NCBI RefSeq assembly: GCF_000802305.1
Contig: NZ_JTDK01000006.1
Coordinates: 868,001 to 932,000 of the forward strand
Origin: Microbacterium mangrovi
Lineage (GTDB): Bacteria > Actinomycetota > Actinomycetes > Actinomycetales > Microbacteriaceae
Direction of reading: 5' to 3'
Length of the DNA: 64,000 nucleotides
Shown piece by piece: positions 45,105 to 52,241 of this stretch. How positions within the stretch are numbered: position 1 is the stretch's first letter; each line of letters begins with the position of its first letter. The translations under genes were made by a program, and so were the position numbers. Below the pieces are notes generated by a model that was not told the DNA's origin, ran no database searches, and worked only from the letters and a program-made list of their open reading frames with translations.

Positions 45105-46283
45105 CTACATCTCCGAGATCGGGAGTCCATCCGAGCGAGACGCAGTCTCGTCGCCAACGGCAACCCAATTCAGTGTGATGCGTCGCCACCGCTCGGGCTC
45201 TGAGTTCCAGCACATCGTGTGCTCCGCGAGGAAGCCCTCAACACATACGACGTCTGGACGGCTTGCCGCGACGCGACGCGACACTTCGTACGGCGTTGAG
45301 GTGTCGGCCACACCGTGAAGAATCAATGTCGGGACGCGAAGCCGTGCCGCACGTCCGAGCCAGTCCAAATTGTCGAGTGATATGGCCGTCTGCAATCCGA
45401 CCAGCCGTGAAAGCGCGCGGACTTCGAGCCACGGATGCGCCAGAACTCCAAACCACGCGGGAAGTCCCGCCCGCACGCAGTTGGCGTCGATCGTGGACCG
45501 CCAGTCCAGCACCGGTGAATCCAGGACCACGCGCTCGATCACATCGTGAAACTCAGGATCTGTCGCCAACTCGAGCGCGATCACGGCGCCCATCGACCAC
45601 CCGAAGAGCACAATGCGATGCGCACCGTGAGCGATCGCATACCTCACCGCAGCGCGGACGTCGTCCCCCTCGGCAACGCCCAGAGTGGATCGGCCGGTTC
45701 CGTCAGCGGGACCCTCGCCATCGTTGCGGTAGCTCACCACGAGGGAGACGAGTCCAGCGGTCGTGGCGACCTCGACGCCGCGGAGTGTTCCCGCTCGCGA
45801 GCTACCGAGCCCATGGATATGAACGGCCCACCCCCCGCGTCCACCCGACGGTTCGATGAGCCACGCGGGTGCTGAACCTACGGGGGTCTCGATCACGACG
45901 TCGGATACGTTCAGGCCCGCGTCGCGTGGATCCTCGAAGTAGATTCCACTCCACGACGCCATACTCCCTGCCATCAGCTCGAGAGGTGCGTTGCCTTCAA
46001 CCACACGAGTGACCGTCGAGTCACTCTCGTGGATGACGTCGCCAAGATGAACCCATCCCCCGCCTTCGAGCCAGAGGTTGTAGCGTCCGCCAGCGGCGGT
46101 CCGCGCGGTTCGGTCAAGGACAATTGCTGTCTGCTCCTCGTCCCGGAGAACGTTTAGAACGGTCAGGTCGAACACCCGGCCAGACGCTGGAGCCGTGAGC
46201 CTCCGCGCAATCATCCACCCGATGCCGGCCGCCGCGAAAGCAGCGGCACCCGCAAACAGCGCAGCAACCCGGCCGATCTTCAT
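45105..46283 (-). CDS. Membrane-anchored alpha/beta hydrolase
   Basis: A 392-residue protein. Residues 5-27 are one TM segment after a basic start, so the catalytic domain is probably outside the membrane or at its surface. The hydrolase domain (about 150-380) has the nucleophile elbow GWSMG (Ser230), an Asp in HGVADTS and a His in EHTM: a complete triad. GGAGG lies 4 nt before the ATG, which overlaps the 7-TM gene's stop. It is the last gene of the EspR-like/ImmA/7-TM operon; a role in processing or degrading a secreted signal is a speculation from that context. Confidence 0.85.
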   Translation of the reverse strand: MKIGRVAALFAGAAAFAAAGIGWMIARRLTAPASGRVFDLTVLNVLRDEEQTAIVLDRTARTAAGGRYNLWLEGGGWVHLGDVIHESDSTVTRVVEGNAPLELMAGSMASWSGIYFEDPRDAGLNVSDVVIETPVGSAPAWLIEPSGGRGGWAVHIHGLGSSRAGTLRGVEVATTAGLVSLVVSYRNDGEGPADGTGRSTLGVAEGDDVRAAVRYAIAHGAHRIVLFGWSMGAVIALELATDPEFHDVIERVVLDSPVLDWRSTIDANCVRAGLPAWFGVLAHPWLEVRALSRLVGLQTAISLDNLDWLGRAARLRVPTLILHGVADTSTPYEVSRRVAASRPDVVCVEGFLAEHTMCWNSEPERWRRITLNWVAVGDETASRSDGLPISEM

Positions 46284-47296
46284 CGCGCCTCCTTCGGTTG
46301 GCCGACACCGGGGCGGGGGCGATTCGGTGGCGTTCGAACTGGCTGCCCCGTCAGGTGAGCTTCCGCTTGGTCGACCAGCTCGCGCTCGGATGCGCTGAGT
46401 GTGAAAGAGACCCGCGGATCGAACACAGCGTCCCGAATCTCCACGATCTGCCGGTGGAGCATGGCGTCCGGGTTTTCAGAGGTGAACGCTCCGAGATCCT
46501 GCTCACCCACGCTCGGACGCACCTGCCTCGCCCGTTCCCAAGCAGGCGTCACCGCGGTGACGAGTCGACGTGTCGTCAACGCACGGCTTCGTGCGTGCAC
46601 GCGCCGAATTGCTGGCAGGCTCGCCAAGCCGAAACAGAGAAGGACGAAGGTCAGGAGGAAGAGCGGGCCGTACACCGCCCCGAGGGCGACCATTAACGGG
46701 ACATTCCCACTGACGTGCGCGAGATCCATAACGATGATCACGGCCGAGAGGACGAGCCCACACAGGCTGCCGAGCAGCAACGAGATCGCAGGCAGTCGAT
46801 CAACTCCGGTGCTCTGTCCGATCCTTCGAGCAGAGACCACGGCCATGACAGTCACGACCATTCCGTTGTAGGCGTACTCGATCATCGAATACGCTGCCGC
46901 CGCCGGCTGCGCTCCGTAGTCCAGCATGAACGTGGTGGTCGTCTCGCCCCGCTTGATCAGCGCGAAGGCGACGATCACTCCGGTCAACGAGACCGCCAAC
47001 AGGATGCCGCCAAGCGCGATGTTCACTGCCCGCGACCGGTATTCGGTCACCTTCACCACACCGCGGCCGAGGAAGAAGATTCCAAACATCAACGCGAGAT
47101 CGGCAAGCAGCGTGGCGAGGTTGGCGCCACCCAACAGCTGGTCGACCCTGTCGTACACGGCATCGATGTTGAGCGTCATCGCCACTGCGATCGTGACGGC
47201 GGAGTACGTGATGCTCCGTTCCGCGCGCCCCCTCCGCAGGATGAGGAGACTCGCGACGAGCATCCACATCACGATGGCGACGATGATCTGGATCAT
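46280..47296 (-). CDS. Seven-TM membrane protein (MAB_1171c / DUF6545-like)
   Basis: A 338-residue protein with seven clear hydrophobic segments in residues 1-225 and a basic, polar cytoplasmic tail of about 110 residues (ASERELVDQAEAHLTG near 305-320). I recognise the layout as the MAB_1171c putative transporter family, found in actinobacteria beside ImmA/IrrE proteases and HTH regulators; its function is not established. It overlaps both neighbours by 4 nt, so stoichiometric expression with protease and hydrolase is expected. Confidence 0.75.
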   Translation of the reverse strand: MIQIIVAIVMWMLVASLLILRRGRAERSITYSAVTIAVAMTLNIDAVYDRVDQLLGGANLATLLADLALMFGIFFLGRGVVKVTEYRSRAVNIALGGILLAVSLTGVIVAFALIKRGETTTTFMLDYGAQPAAAAYSMIEYAYNGMVVTVMAVVSARRIGQSTGVDRLPAISLLLGSLCGLVLSAVIIVMDLAHVSGNVPLMVALGAVYGPLFLLTFVLLCFGLASLPAIRRVHARSRALTTRRLVTAVTPAWERARQVRPSVGEQDLGAFTSENPDAMLHRQIVEIRDAVFDPRVSFTLSASERELVDQAEAHLTGQPVRTPPNRPRPGVGQPKEAR

Positions 47297-47766
47297 CCGA
47301 AGATCTCCATGAACTTCGACTCGTACGACGCCGATCGCCGGATGCCCGCCGCGAGATGATCCGCCAGGACTTCAGCAGCAACTTCGTCGTCAGACTCAAG
47401 ATCCTGGCGAGCAAGGATGCGCCGGCGCGTCATCGGGGGGATGTCGGGGAGCAAGACGTCCTGAGAAGCCACGTGTGGGTCATCACCGTGATCGAGAATC
47501 ACGTGGGCCAGCTCATGCAAGACGAACTGCTGCCGATGAAGCAGCGACTCGCTACGCGCATGAACCACGACGTCCTCGGCCTCCCCCACGAGGAGGACGG
47601 CACACACGCCGCCACTCTCGTTCAGCTCAGTGAGTTCGACGATCCGGAGGGGGCGATCCGTGTATCTCTGCACAGCGTCGACGACCTCGTCGAACGTGAA
47701 GGCGTCTCCGAGGTCAAGCTCGCTCATTGCCGTCAATACGGTCGCTTCAATGTCCACGAAGACCAC
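47293..47766 (-). CDS. ImmA/IrrE-family metallo-endopeptidase
   Basis: A 157-residue protein with the zinc motif HELAH (84-88) in FVLHELAHVILDHG. In ICEBs1 and phage-like elements ImmA cleaves the HTH repressor to derepress the element. Here the HTH regulator gene lies immediately upstream (48 bp apart), making it the natural target. The GTG start follows GGGAGG; an ATG 39 nt later (MSELDL) is the alternative. The protein is shorter than ImmA proteins fused to HTH domains. Confidence 0.85.
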   Translation of the reverse strand: MVFVDIEATVLTAMSELDLGDAFTFDEVVDAVQRYTDRPLRIVELTELNESGGVCAVLLVGEAEDVVVHARSESLLHRQQFVLHELAHVILDHGDDPHVASQDVLLPDIPPMTRRRILARQDLESDDEVAAEVLADHLAAGIRRSASYESKFMEIFG

Positions 47767-47814
47767 TTCCCTCCCGAAGCACCGGCCACCCTACTTGGGT
47801 GGAAGGCGCCGCTG

Positions 47815-48237
47815 CTACTCCTGCCTCAACTCCTCGTCGAGAAAACGACTGATGGCCTTGAGCGCATCCGGCGACACATCCCCCAGTGTGCGGGCCGCAT
47901 AAGACTTGACCTTCGCCGCCCGCATCGATCGCACAAGGTCGAGCTGTGCCCTGACCCTGGCCGGCATCGGTGCGTCGTCGTCGCCCACCAGAAACGCGGC
48001 GTCGACGTCGAAGAAGTCAGCCAGAGCCTCAAACAATCGACGGTCCTGGACGTAGCGGTGACCGTTCACCATGTACGTCCATCGCGAGCGAGACAGATTC
48101 ACTCCGCGATCCTGCACGAAGGCCGCGATCTGCGCGTGGGTGGGCTCGGCACCCGTCTCCGTGATCGCGACATCGAGGAGCAGCCGAAGACGCTTCGCCA
48201 GGTCTTCGGCGGCTGCCTTGCTCTCTTCTTCTGTCAT
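47815..48237 (-). CDS. EspR-like HTH transcriptional regulator
   Basis: A 140-residue helix-turn-helix protein. The HTH (about 30-80, GVNLSRSRWTYMVNGHRYVQDRRLFEALADFF) is like the variant found in mycobacterial EspR, and the C-terminal helices (VRSMRAAKVKSYAARTLGDVSPDALKAISRFL) resemble EspR's dimerisation part. GAGG precedes the ATG. Upstream lie four 14-bp palindromes, the likely binding sites. It leads the operon with protease, 7-TM protein and hydrolase. Confidence 0.85.
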   Translation of the reverse strand: MTEEESKAAAEDLAKRLRLLLDVAITETGAEPTHAQIAAFVQDRGVNLSRSRWTYMVNGHRYVQDRRLFEALADFFDVDAAFLVGDDDAPMPARVRAQLDLVRSMRAAKVKSYAARTLGDVSPDALKAISRFLDEELRQE

Positions 48238-48280
48238 GTCTTGTCCTCATTCCCCTCGGGTCAGGGAACGGTGCCTCGAT

Positions 48281-48403
48281 TTGGGCACGCCCAACGTGGC
48301 GTTGAGCATGCCCAATCTACGCGTTGGGCATGCTCAAAACAATCCTTGCGAACTCGAAGAAGCGGTGGAAGGCTGACACCCATCGTGCATTGAGCATGCT
48401 CAA
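48281..48403. repeat. Four copies of the palindrome TTGRGCATGCYCAA
   Basis: Copies at 48281-48294 (TTGGGCACGCCCAA), 48302-48315 (TTGAGCATGCCCAA), 48324-48337 (TTGGGCATGCTCAA) and 48390-48403 (TTGAGCATGCTCAA, perfect palindrome). Start-to-start distances are 21, 22 and 66 bp, about 2, 2 and 6 helical turns, so all copies face the same side of the helix. They fill the 246-bp gap before the EspR-like gene. A cooperative operator is most likely; a partition site or iteron cluster is the alternative. Confidence 0.9.
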
Positions 48404-48483
48404 AGACCGCCACGAGGGTCCACGCCCTCGATCGTCAGAGAGGGCCTCGCATGGAACGAGAGAGCGACCGTACGGCCGGCGTG

Positions 48484-48819
48484 TTACAGCTCGCCGATGG
48501 CGATTCCGAGTTGGAAGTACATCTCGCTCACCGCGGCGTCGTTGACCGTGTACTTGATCCGCTGACCCCGAACAGCCTGCTCCAGAGGCGGATCGGCGAT
48601 CAACATGCCAGACGACGTCAGCGCCTGAAGCGCCTTCGCGACCGTCGGCACCGCAAGACTCGTGCCCGTGGCGATCTCGCCTCGGGTGGATGCGCCGTGG
48701 TTCCTGATGTATCCGATGATGCCGGCGCGCACCATGCTGCCGAGAGCCTTAATGGGGTCCTCCACGTTGTCGGCGTCGAGGGGTCTCGCATATCTGGGCA
48801 CATGCCCATTGTGTCGCAA
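48484..48819 (-). CDS. Winged-helix transcriptional regulator (ArsR-like)
   Basis: A 111-residue protein with a winged-helix pattern (about 28-100: GSMVRAGIIGYIRNHGASTRGEIATGTSLAVPTVAKALQALTSSGMLI). The start is uncertain: a TTG with GGGGAG just before it (used here) or a GTG 18 nt downstream. It lies back to back with the transfer operon (about 100 bp apart), so it probably controls that promoter. A TGGGCA-CA-TGCCCA inverted repeat overlaps its start region. Confidence 0.8.
   Translation of the reverse strand: MRHNGHVPRYARPLDADNVEDPIKALGSMVRAGIIGYIRNHGASTRGEIATGTSLAVPTVAKALQALTSSGMLIADPPLEQAVRGQRIKYTVNDAAVSEMYFQLGIAIGEL
48795..48808. promoter_or_regulatory. Inverted repeat TGGGCA-N2-TGCCCA at the winged-helix gene start
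   Basis: Two 6-bp arms like those of the 14-bp palindromes upstream of the EspR-like gene but with a 2-bp spacer (CA). It may be a weak site for the same regulator or an autoregulatory site of the winged-helix protein. Confidence 0.4.
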
Positions 48820-48840
48820 GCTCCCCGGCTAGAGCGAATA

Positions 48841-48920
48841 ATTTAGGGGTTCCCTTCTGAAGCGTACCGTTATAGTATCCCCTCAAGGCACAGTTCACCA
48901 GAGGAACTTAGGAGGCTGAA
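48841..48920 (+). promoter_or_regulatory. Probable promoter region of the transfer operon
   Basis: An AT-richer stretch between the divergent winged-helix gene and the transfer operon holds TATAGT at 48871-48876, a good -10 hexamer, about 50 bp before the first ORF. No convincing -35 is seen, which would suit an activated promoter. AGGAGG at 48910-48915 serves the leader ORF. Confidence 0.45.
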
Positions 48921-49004
48921 ATGATTCGCAACGACGCGGCAAACAGCCGCGATCGCGCCAGGTGCGAGGCTGCGCCGTCCGCCTCGCAAAGGTGGTTCCG
49001 ATGA
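48921..49004 (+). CDS. 27-residue leader ORF of the transfer operon
   Basis: An ATG with AGGAGG 5 nt upstream opens a 27-codon frame, rich in Arg, Ala and Ser with one Cys, whose TGA overlaps the ATG of the VirB8-like gene (ATGA). The VirB8-like gene has no good ribosome site of its own, so this small ORF likely exists to couple its translation. There are no TM segment or known motif. It is too short to name. Confidence 0.7.
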   Translation: MIRNDAANSRDRARCEAAPSASQRWFR

Positions 49005-49708
49005 GCACTGGGATGTCACGACGTGGGCTGATCTGGGCGACCGTCGGAGCCGTCGTGCTTCTGATCGCCATCGTCGCGATCATCGCCGCGACGCTCAACG
49101 GAGCACCCCAAGCCAGGCCGTCCTCGCCGGCACCGACTTCTTCAGCCTCCCCCTCGTCGGCGACGCAACCGCAGGCTGCCGTCGTCGATGAGGGGGTGAC
49201 CCAGTATGGCTGGGTCCCCGAGCCGATCACCACGGATCGGGAGACGTACGTCCGGGCGGCGCTGGCCGCGGCTTCCACGTTCGATCCGTCGAAGTCCACG
49301 CGCGACAAGTTCTTGGCCTACCTAGCGACCTGGTTCACGCCCGACGCGCGCTGGAAGACCCAGGCAGATCGAGACCGCGCGACGCAGCTCTACCTCGGCG
49401 CCCTGGACGAATCAGTCGTGCTGCCCGATGACCAGTGGACCCAGCTTCGCTCGGATCAGAACACCGTGACCGCGAAGGTGACGGGGCCGATCAAATACAT
49501 GGCAGTGCCGAACGATCCAGGCGGGATGTCGATCGCAACCGCGGACGTCACAGTGACGTACCGGCAGGGGAACGTCACCAACGATGACCAGGTGCGGGTG
49601 AGCGTGCAGGTGCTGTGCGGTTCTGGTTCTGTCCCGGCTCCGGGTTCGGCGCAGCGGGCAGGTGACTGCAAGGTCGTTCGCTTCTTCGATTCGGCGTTGG
49701 AGGGGTGA
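49001..49708 (+). CDS. Conjugal transfer protein, VirB8/TcpC-like
   Basis: A 235-residue bitopic membrane protein: short cytoplasmic N-terminus, one TM (about 10-32), a Pro/Ser/Ala-rich linker to residue 60, then an extracellular domain of about 170 residues that suits the NTF2-like fold of VirB8/TcpC proteins. It would form part of the inner-membrane platform of the transfer apparatus. Sequence similarity is weak, and the role rests on topology and operon position. Start chosen at the overlap with the leader ORF. Confidence 0.7.
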   Translation: MSTGMSRRGLIWATVGAVVLLIAIVAIIAATLNGAPQARPSSPAPTSSASPSSATQPQAAVVDEGVTQYGWVPEPITTDRETYVRAALAAASTFDPSKSTRDKFLAYLATWFTPDARWKTQADRDRATQLYLGALDESVVLPDDQWTQLRSDQNTVTAKVTGPIKYMAVPNDPGGMSIATADVTVTYRQGNVTNDDQVRVSVQVLCGSGSVPAPGSAQRAGDCKVVRFFDSALEG

Positions 49709-49714
49709 TCGATC

Positions 49715-50356
49715 ATGGGCGCCCCTGCCGTTGCGACGCTGACAATCGTCAGGTCGAAAACGGCCCGCCGAGTCATGGCCGTCGCGGCGACCATGTTCCT
49801 CGTCACCGTGCTCAGTGTTGCGGTGCCACTACTGACGGTGGTGTTCATCGCCAGCGGGCAATCCGGCACCGCCACCTCGGCGGACGTGCCGAAAGCGCCG
49901 GCGGTGGATCCCGCGGCTCACGTTGCGAAGGGCGGATGGACGTACCCACTGGTCGGGTCCTATTGGAAGGGACGCGGGTTCGGCCCTGACCCGAATATCT
50001 CGCGTGTCTGCTCCTACTGCTCGACGTGGCACAAGGGTTACGACATGTCGCAGGGATGCGGCGCGACCGTGCACGCCGCCGCGGCCGGCCTCGTGACACA
50101 CGCGGGCAGCTACTTCGGATACGGGAACGCGGTCGTGATCGAGAACGGCGGGGGCGTCGCGACGATCTACGGCCACATGGCCTGGGGATCTCTCCGGGTC
50201 AGCACCGGGGAGCGGGTCAGACCCGGCACCCCGCTCGGGGCGGAGGGAATTACTGGCAATTCCACTGGATGCCACCTGCACTTCGAAGTCCGCATCCACG
50301 GCGTCGCCGTGGACCCGGCACCCTTCATGGCCGCACGCGGCCTGCCACTCAAGTGA
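49715..50356 (+). CDS. M23-family peptidase (membrane-anchored cell-wall hydrolase)
   Basis: A 213-residue protein with an N-terminal TM (about 20-48) and a LytM/M23 zinc peptidase domain: first ligands in HKGYDMS, later YGHM and the HLHFEV motif, so the metal site is complete. It should open peptidoglycan locally for the transfer channel, like VirB1/Orf14-type hydrolases of other systems. GGAGGGG precedes the ATG; it follows the VirB8-like gene by 6 nt. Confidence 0.9.
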   Translation: MGAPAVATLTIVRSKTARRVMAVAATMFLVTVLSVAVPLLTVVFIASGQSGTATSADVPKAPAVDPAAHVAKGGWTYPLVGSYWKGRGFGPDPNISRVCSYCSTWHKGYDMSQGCGATVHAAAAGLVTHAGSYFGYGNAVVIENGGGVATIYGHMAWGSLRVSTGERVRPGTPLGAEGITGNSTGCHLHFEVRIHGVAVDPAPFMAARGLPLK

Positions 50357-50380
50357 GATCGCAATCAGGGAGGAAGAGCG

Positions 50381-50674
50381 ATGAATCACACAATCTGGGC
50401 GGACGTCAAAGTCCCGCCGATCAACCCCAACTTCGGCGCCCCATGGATGTCGGGTCTGCAGCTGCTCGTGTCGTATCTCCTGGCTACCGCGATCATCGTG
50501 GTCCTGCTCATGCTCATCGTCGCCATCAGCTCCCTCGCGGGCCAGACGATCGGCCCCGAGCGCGTGCGCACCTGGGCAGGCGAGAACGTCCTGCGGATCT
50601 TCATCGCCGCGGCCCTTCTCGGCTCTGTGTCCGGCCTGTTTCAGTGGTTCGTCGGGTTCAATTTCGGGTTCTGA
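50381..50674 (+). CDS. Small two-TM membrane protein of the transfer operon
   Basis: A 97-residue protein with two hydrophobic segments (about 26-53 and 70-95) separated by a charged loop. Size and position between the M23 peptidase and the VirB6-like gene recall VirB2/VirB3- or TrbC-like subunits, but no motif proves it. GGAGGAAGAGCG precedes the ATG. Confidence 0.75.
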   Translation: MNHTIWADVKVPPINPNFGAPWMSGLQLLVSYLLATAIIVVLLMLIVAISSLAGQTIGPERVRTWAGENVLRIFIAAALLGSVSGLFQWFVGFNFGF

Positions 50675-50675
50675 C

Positions 50676-52241
50676 ATGCGCACCCCAGCCCGCTTCGCGA
50701 TTGGAGCGGCGGTCATCACGGCCGCCCTCCTGACCCTCGCGGCCCCCGCGTCGGCGGCTCCCCCGGGATCTGCAGCGACGACCACGCGCATCGCACAGTC
50801 CGGGATGCGTCCCATGGATACGGTGACCGGTCAGCCGTGGTCTGCCCCGGCCTATCCGGTGAAGTGCGATCGCGAGCGCAACCTGATCTCCTGCACGCCG
50901 ACCGATCCGCACGACGTGCGCGAGACCAACTGCTACCTGAACGTCTTCGTCAGTGGCACCGCGACGACGATCTGCTCGACCTACGACGGTCACGCAGCCG
51001 CGATCAAGGCCGCCGGCGGCAGTCCTGTCACGGTCGACTTCGGATGCCACATCGGCGATCTCGTCTGCGTGACGTTCGAGAACTGGGGACGGAGCGCCGC
51101 GCTGCTCGCGACCGCGCTGATGTTCTCGATCCTGGATGCCACGCGCTTCCAGGTGGGTGGAAGCCTGTGGAACGCGGCCGCCGCCGAGTGGTCGTTCTGG
51201 GCGTGGGCGACGCTGATCGTGCTGCTCGGGTCGATGATCTGGGCCATTACGGCCGCGGTCGTGTCCCGCGAACGAGACCAGCTCGTCGGCGCGTTGGTCC
51301 GCTCATTCATCGCAATCCCAGCAGTCCCGCTCACGTTCTGGTTGATCGGCCACCTGGTGCAGTCGATCGACGACCTCATGTCGGACATCATCGGCCGCCG
51401 CACCGGAATCTTCGGGCTCTTCTCCACGATGCAGTCCGTGATGTGGGCCGGCGGGCATGCGGGCTACGTGTTCGGATTCATCCTCTACGGCATCATCCTC
51501 ATCGGGATGGTCCTGCTGCTCGCAGTATTCCTGTTCCGCAATGTGGCCCTCGCCGCGCTGATCATGGTCGGGCCGATCGCCTGGATGGTGTTCCCATCCC
51601 GCTCCGTCGGCCCGCAGTGGGTGGTTCGATACATCTCGGCAGTCGTCGTACTGCTCTTGACGGGGCCGTTGACGCTGTCGTTCTTCTCCCTCGTCGTCCG
51701 AGGCCTGGCGACCGTGAAGACGATCTGGGATCCGGCCTCGTGGCCGTACCTGGTCGGACTCGCGCTGATTGCGTTCGCCCCGTTCGCCGTGTTCGGCTTG
51801 TTCAGCTTCCTGGGCGCCGTCGCGGCAGATTCCCTCGGGTCTCGCCTCGGCGGGCACGCCGCAGCCATGGGAACCCGAACTGCACGCACCGCGGCATCCA
51901 TCCCGACCCGGCTCGGCTCCCTGCCTGCAGGAGTACCCGCGGCACGGCGAGCGCCGACATCGCGAGCCGCCACGGGGGGACGCGGCCCTACTGGTCCGGG
52001 CGGGAGCGCCGGAAGCTCTGGCAAGCATGGGCCGTCCGGCAACGCCGCCAGTGGCAGTGGACGAACGAACGATTCCGCGTCCAAGAAGCCGACCGCCCAG
52101 GCATCCGCGCAGAAGCCAGCACCGCATTCGCCTACGCAGAGCTCCGCCGCCACCTCGCGGCGGTCTGCGCCCGCCCCGGCCGCCCCACGACCGCAGCCGC
52201 CGTTGCGGACGGTGCCGAAGCCTGAAGGAGGCTCGCGATGA
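50676..52241 (+). CDS. VirB6/TrbL-like polytopic channel protein
   Basis: A 521-residue protein: signal peptide (1-29, cut likely after ASA), an external domain with several Cys (near 65-130), five to six TM segments (about 140-400) and a long Gly/Ser/Pro/Ala-rich tail. It is the most likely VirB6 analogue, the multi-spanning part of the DNA channel. It starts 1 nt after the previous stop and overlaps the next gene by 4 nt. Its function is inferred from architecture. Confidence 0.75.
   Translation: MRTPARFAIGAAVITAALLTLAAPASAAPPGSAATTTRIAQSGMRPMDTVTGQPWSAPAYPVKCDRERNLISCTPTDPHDVRETNCYLNVFVSGTATTICSTYDGHAAAIKAAGGSPVTVDFGCHIGDLVCVTFENWGRSAALLATALMFSILDATRFQVGGSLWNAAAAEWSFWAWATLIVLLGSMIWAITAAVVSRERDQLVGALVRSFIAIPAVPLTFWLIGHLVQSIDDLMSDIIGRRTGIFGLFSTMQSVMWAGGHAGYVFGFILYGIILIGMVLLLAVFLFRNVALAALIMVGPIAWMVFPSRSVGPQWVVRYISAVVVLLLTGPLTLSFFSLVVRGLATVKTIWDPASWPYLVGLALIAFAPFAVFGLFSFLGAVAADSLGSRLGGHAAAMGTRTARTAASIPTRLGSLPAGVPAARRAPTSRAATGGRGPTGPGGSAGSSGKHGPSGNAASGSGRTNDSASKKPTAQASAQKPAPHSPTQSSAATSRRSAPAPAAPRPQPPLRTVPKPEGGSR

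Noticed and set aside
48281-48403. Repeat cluster as a CRISPR array
   Set aside because: The units are 14-bp palindromes with 7-8 bp and 52-bp gaps; there are no uniform spacers and no cas genes.
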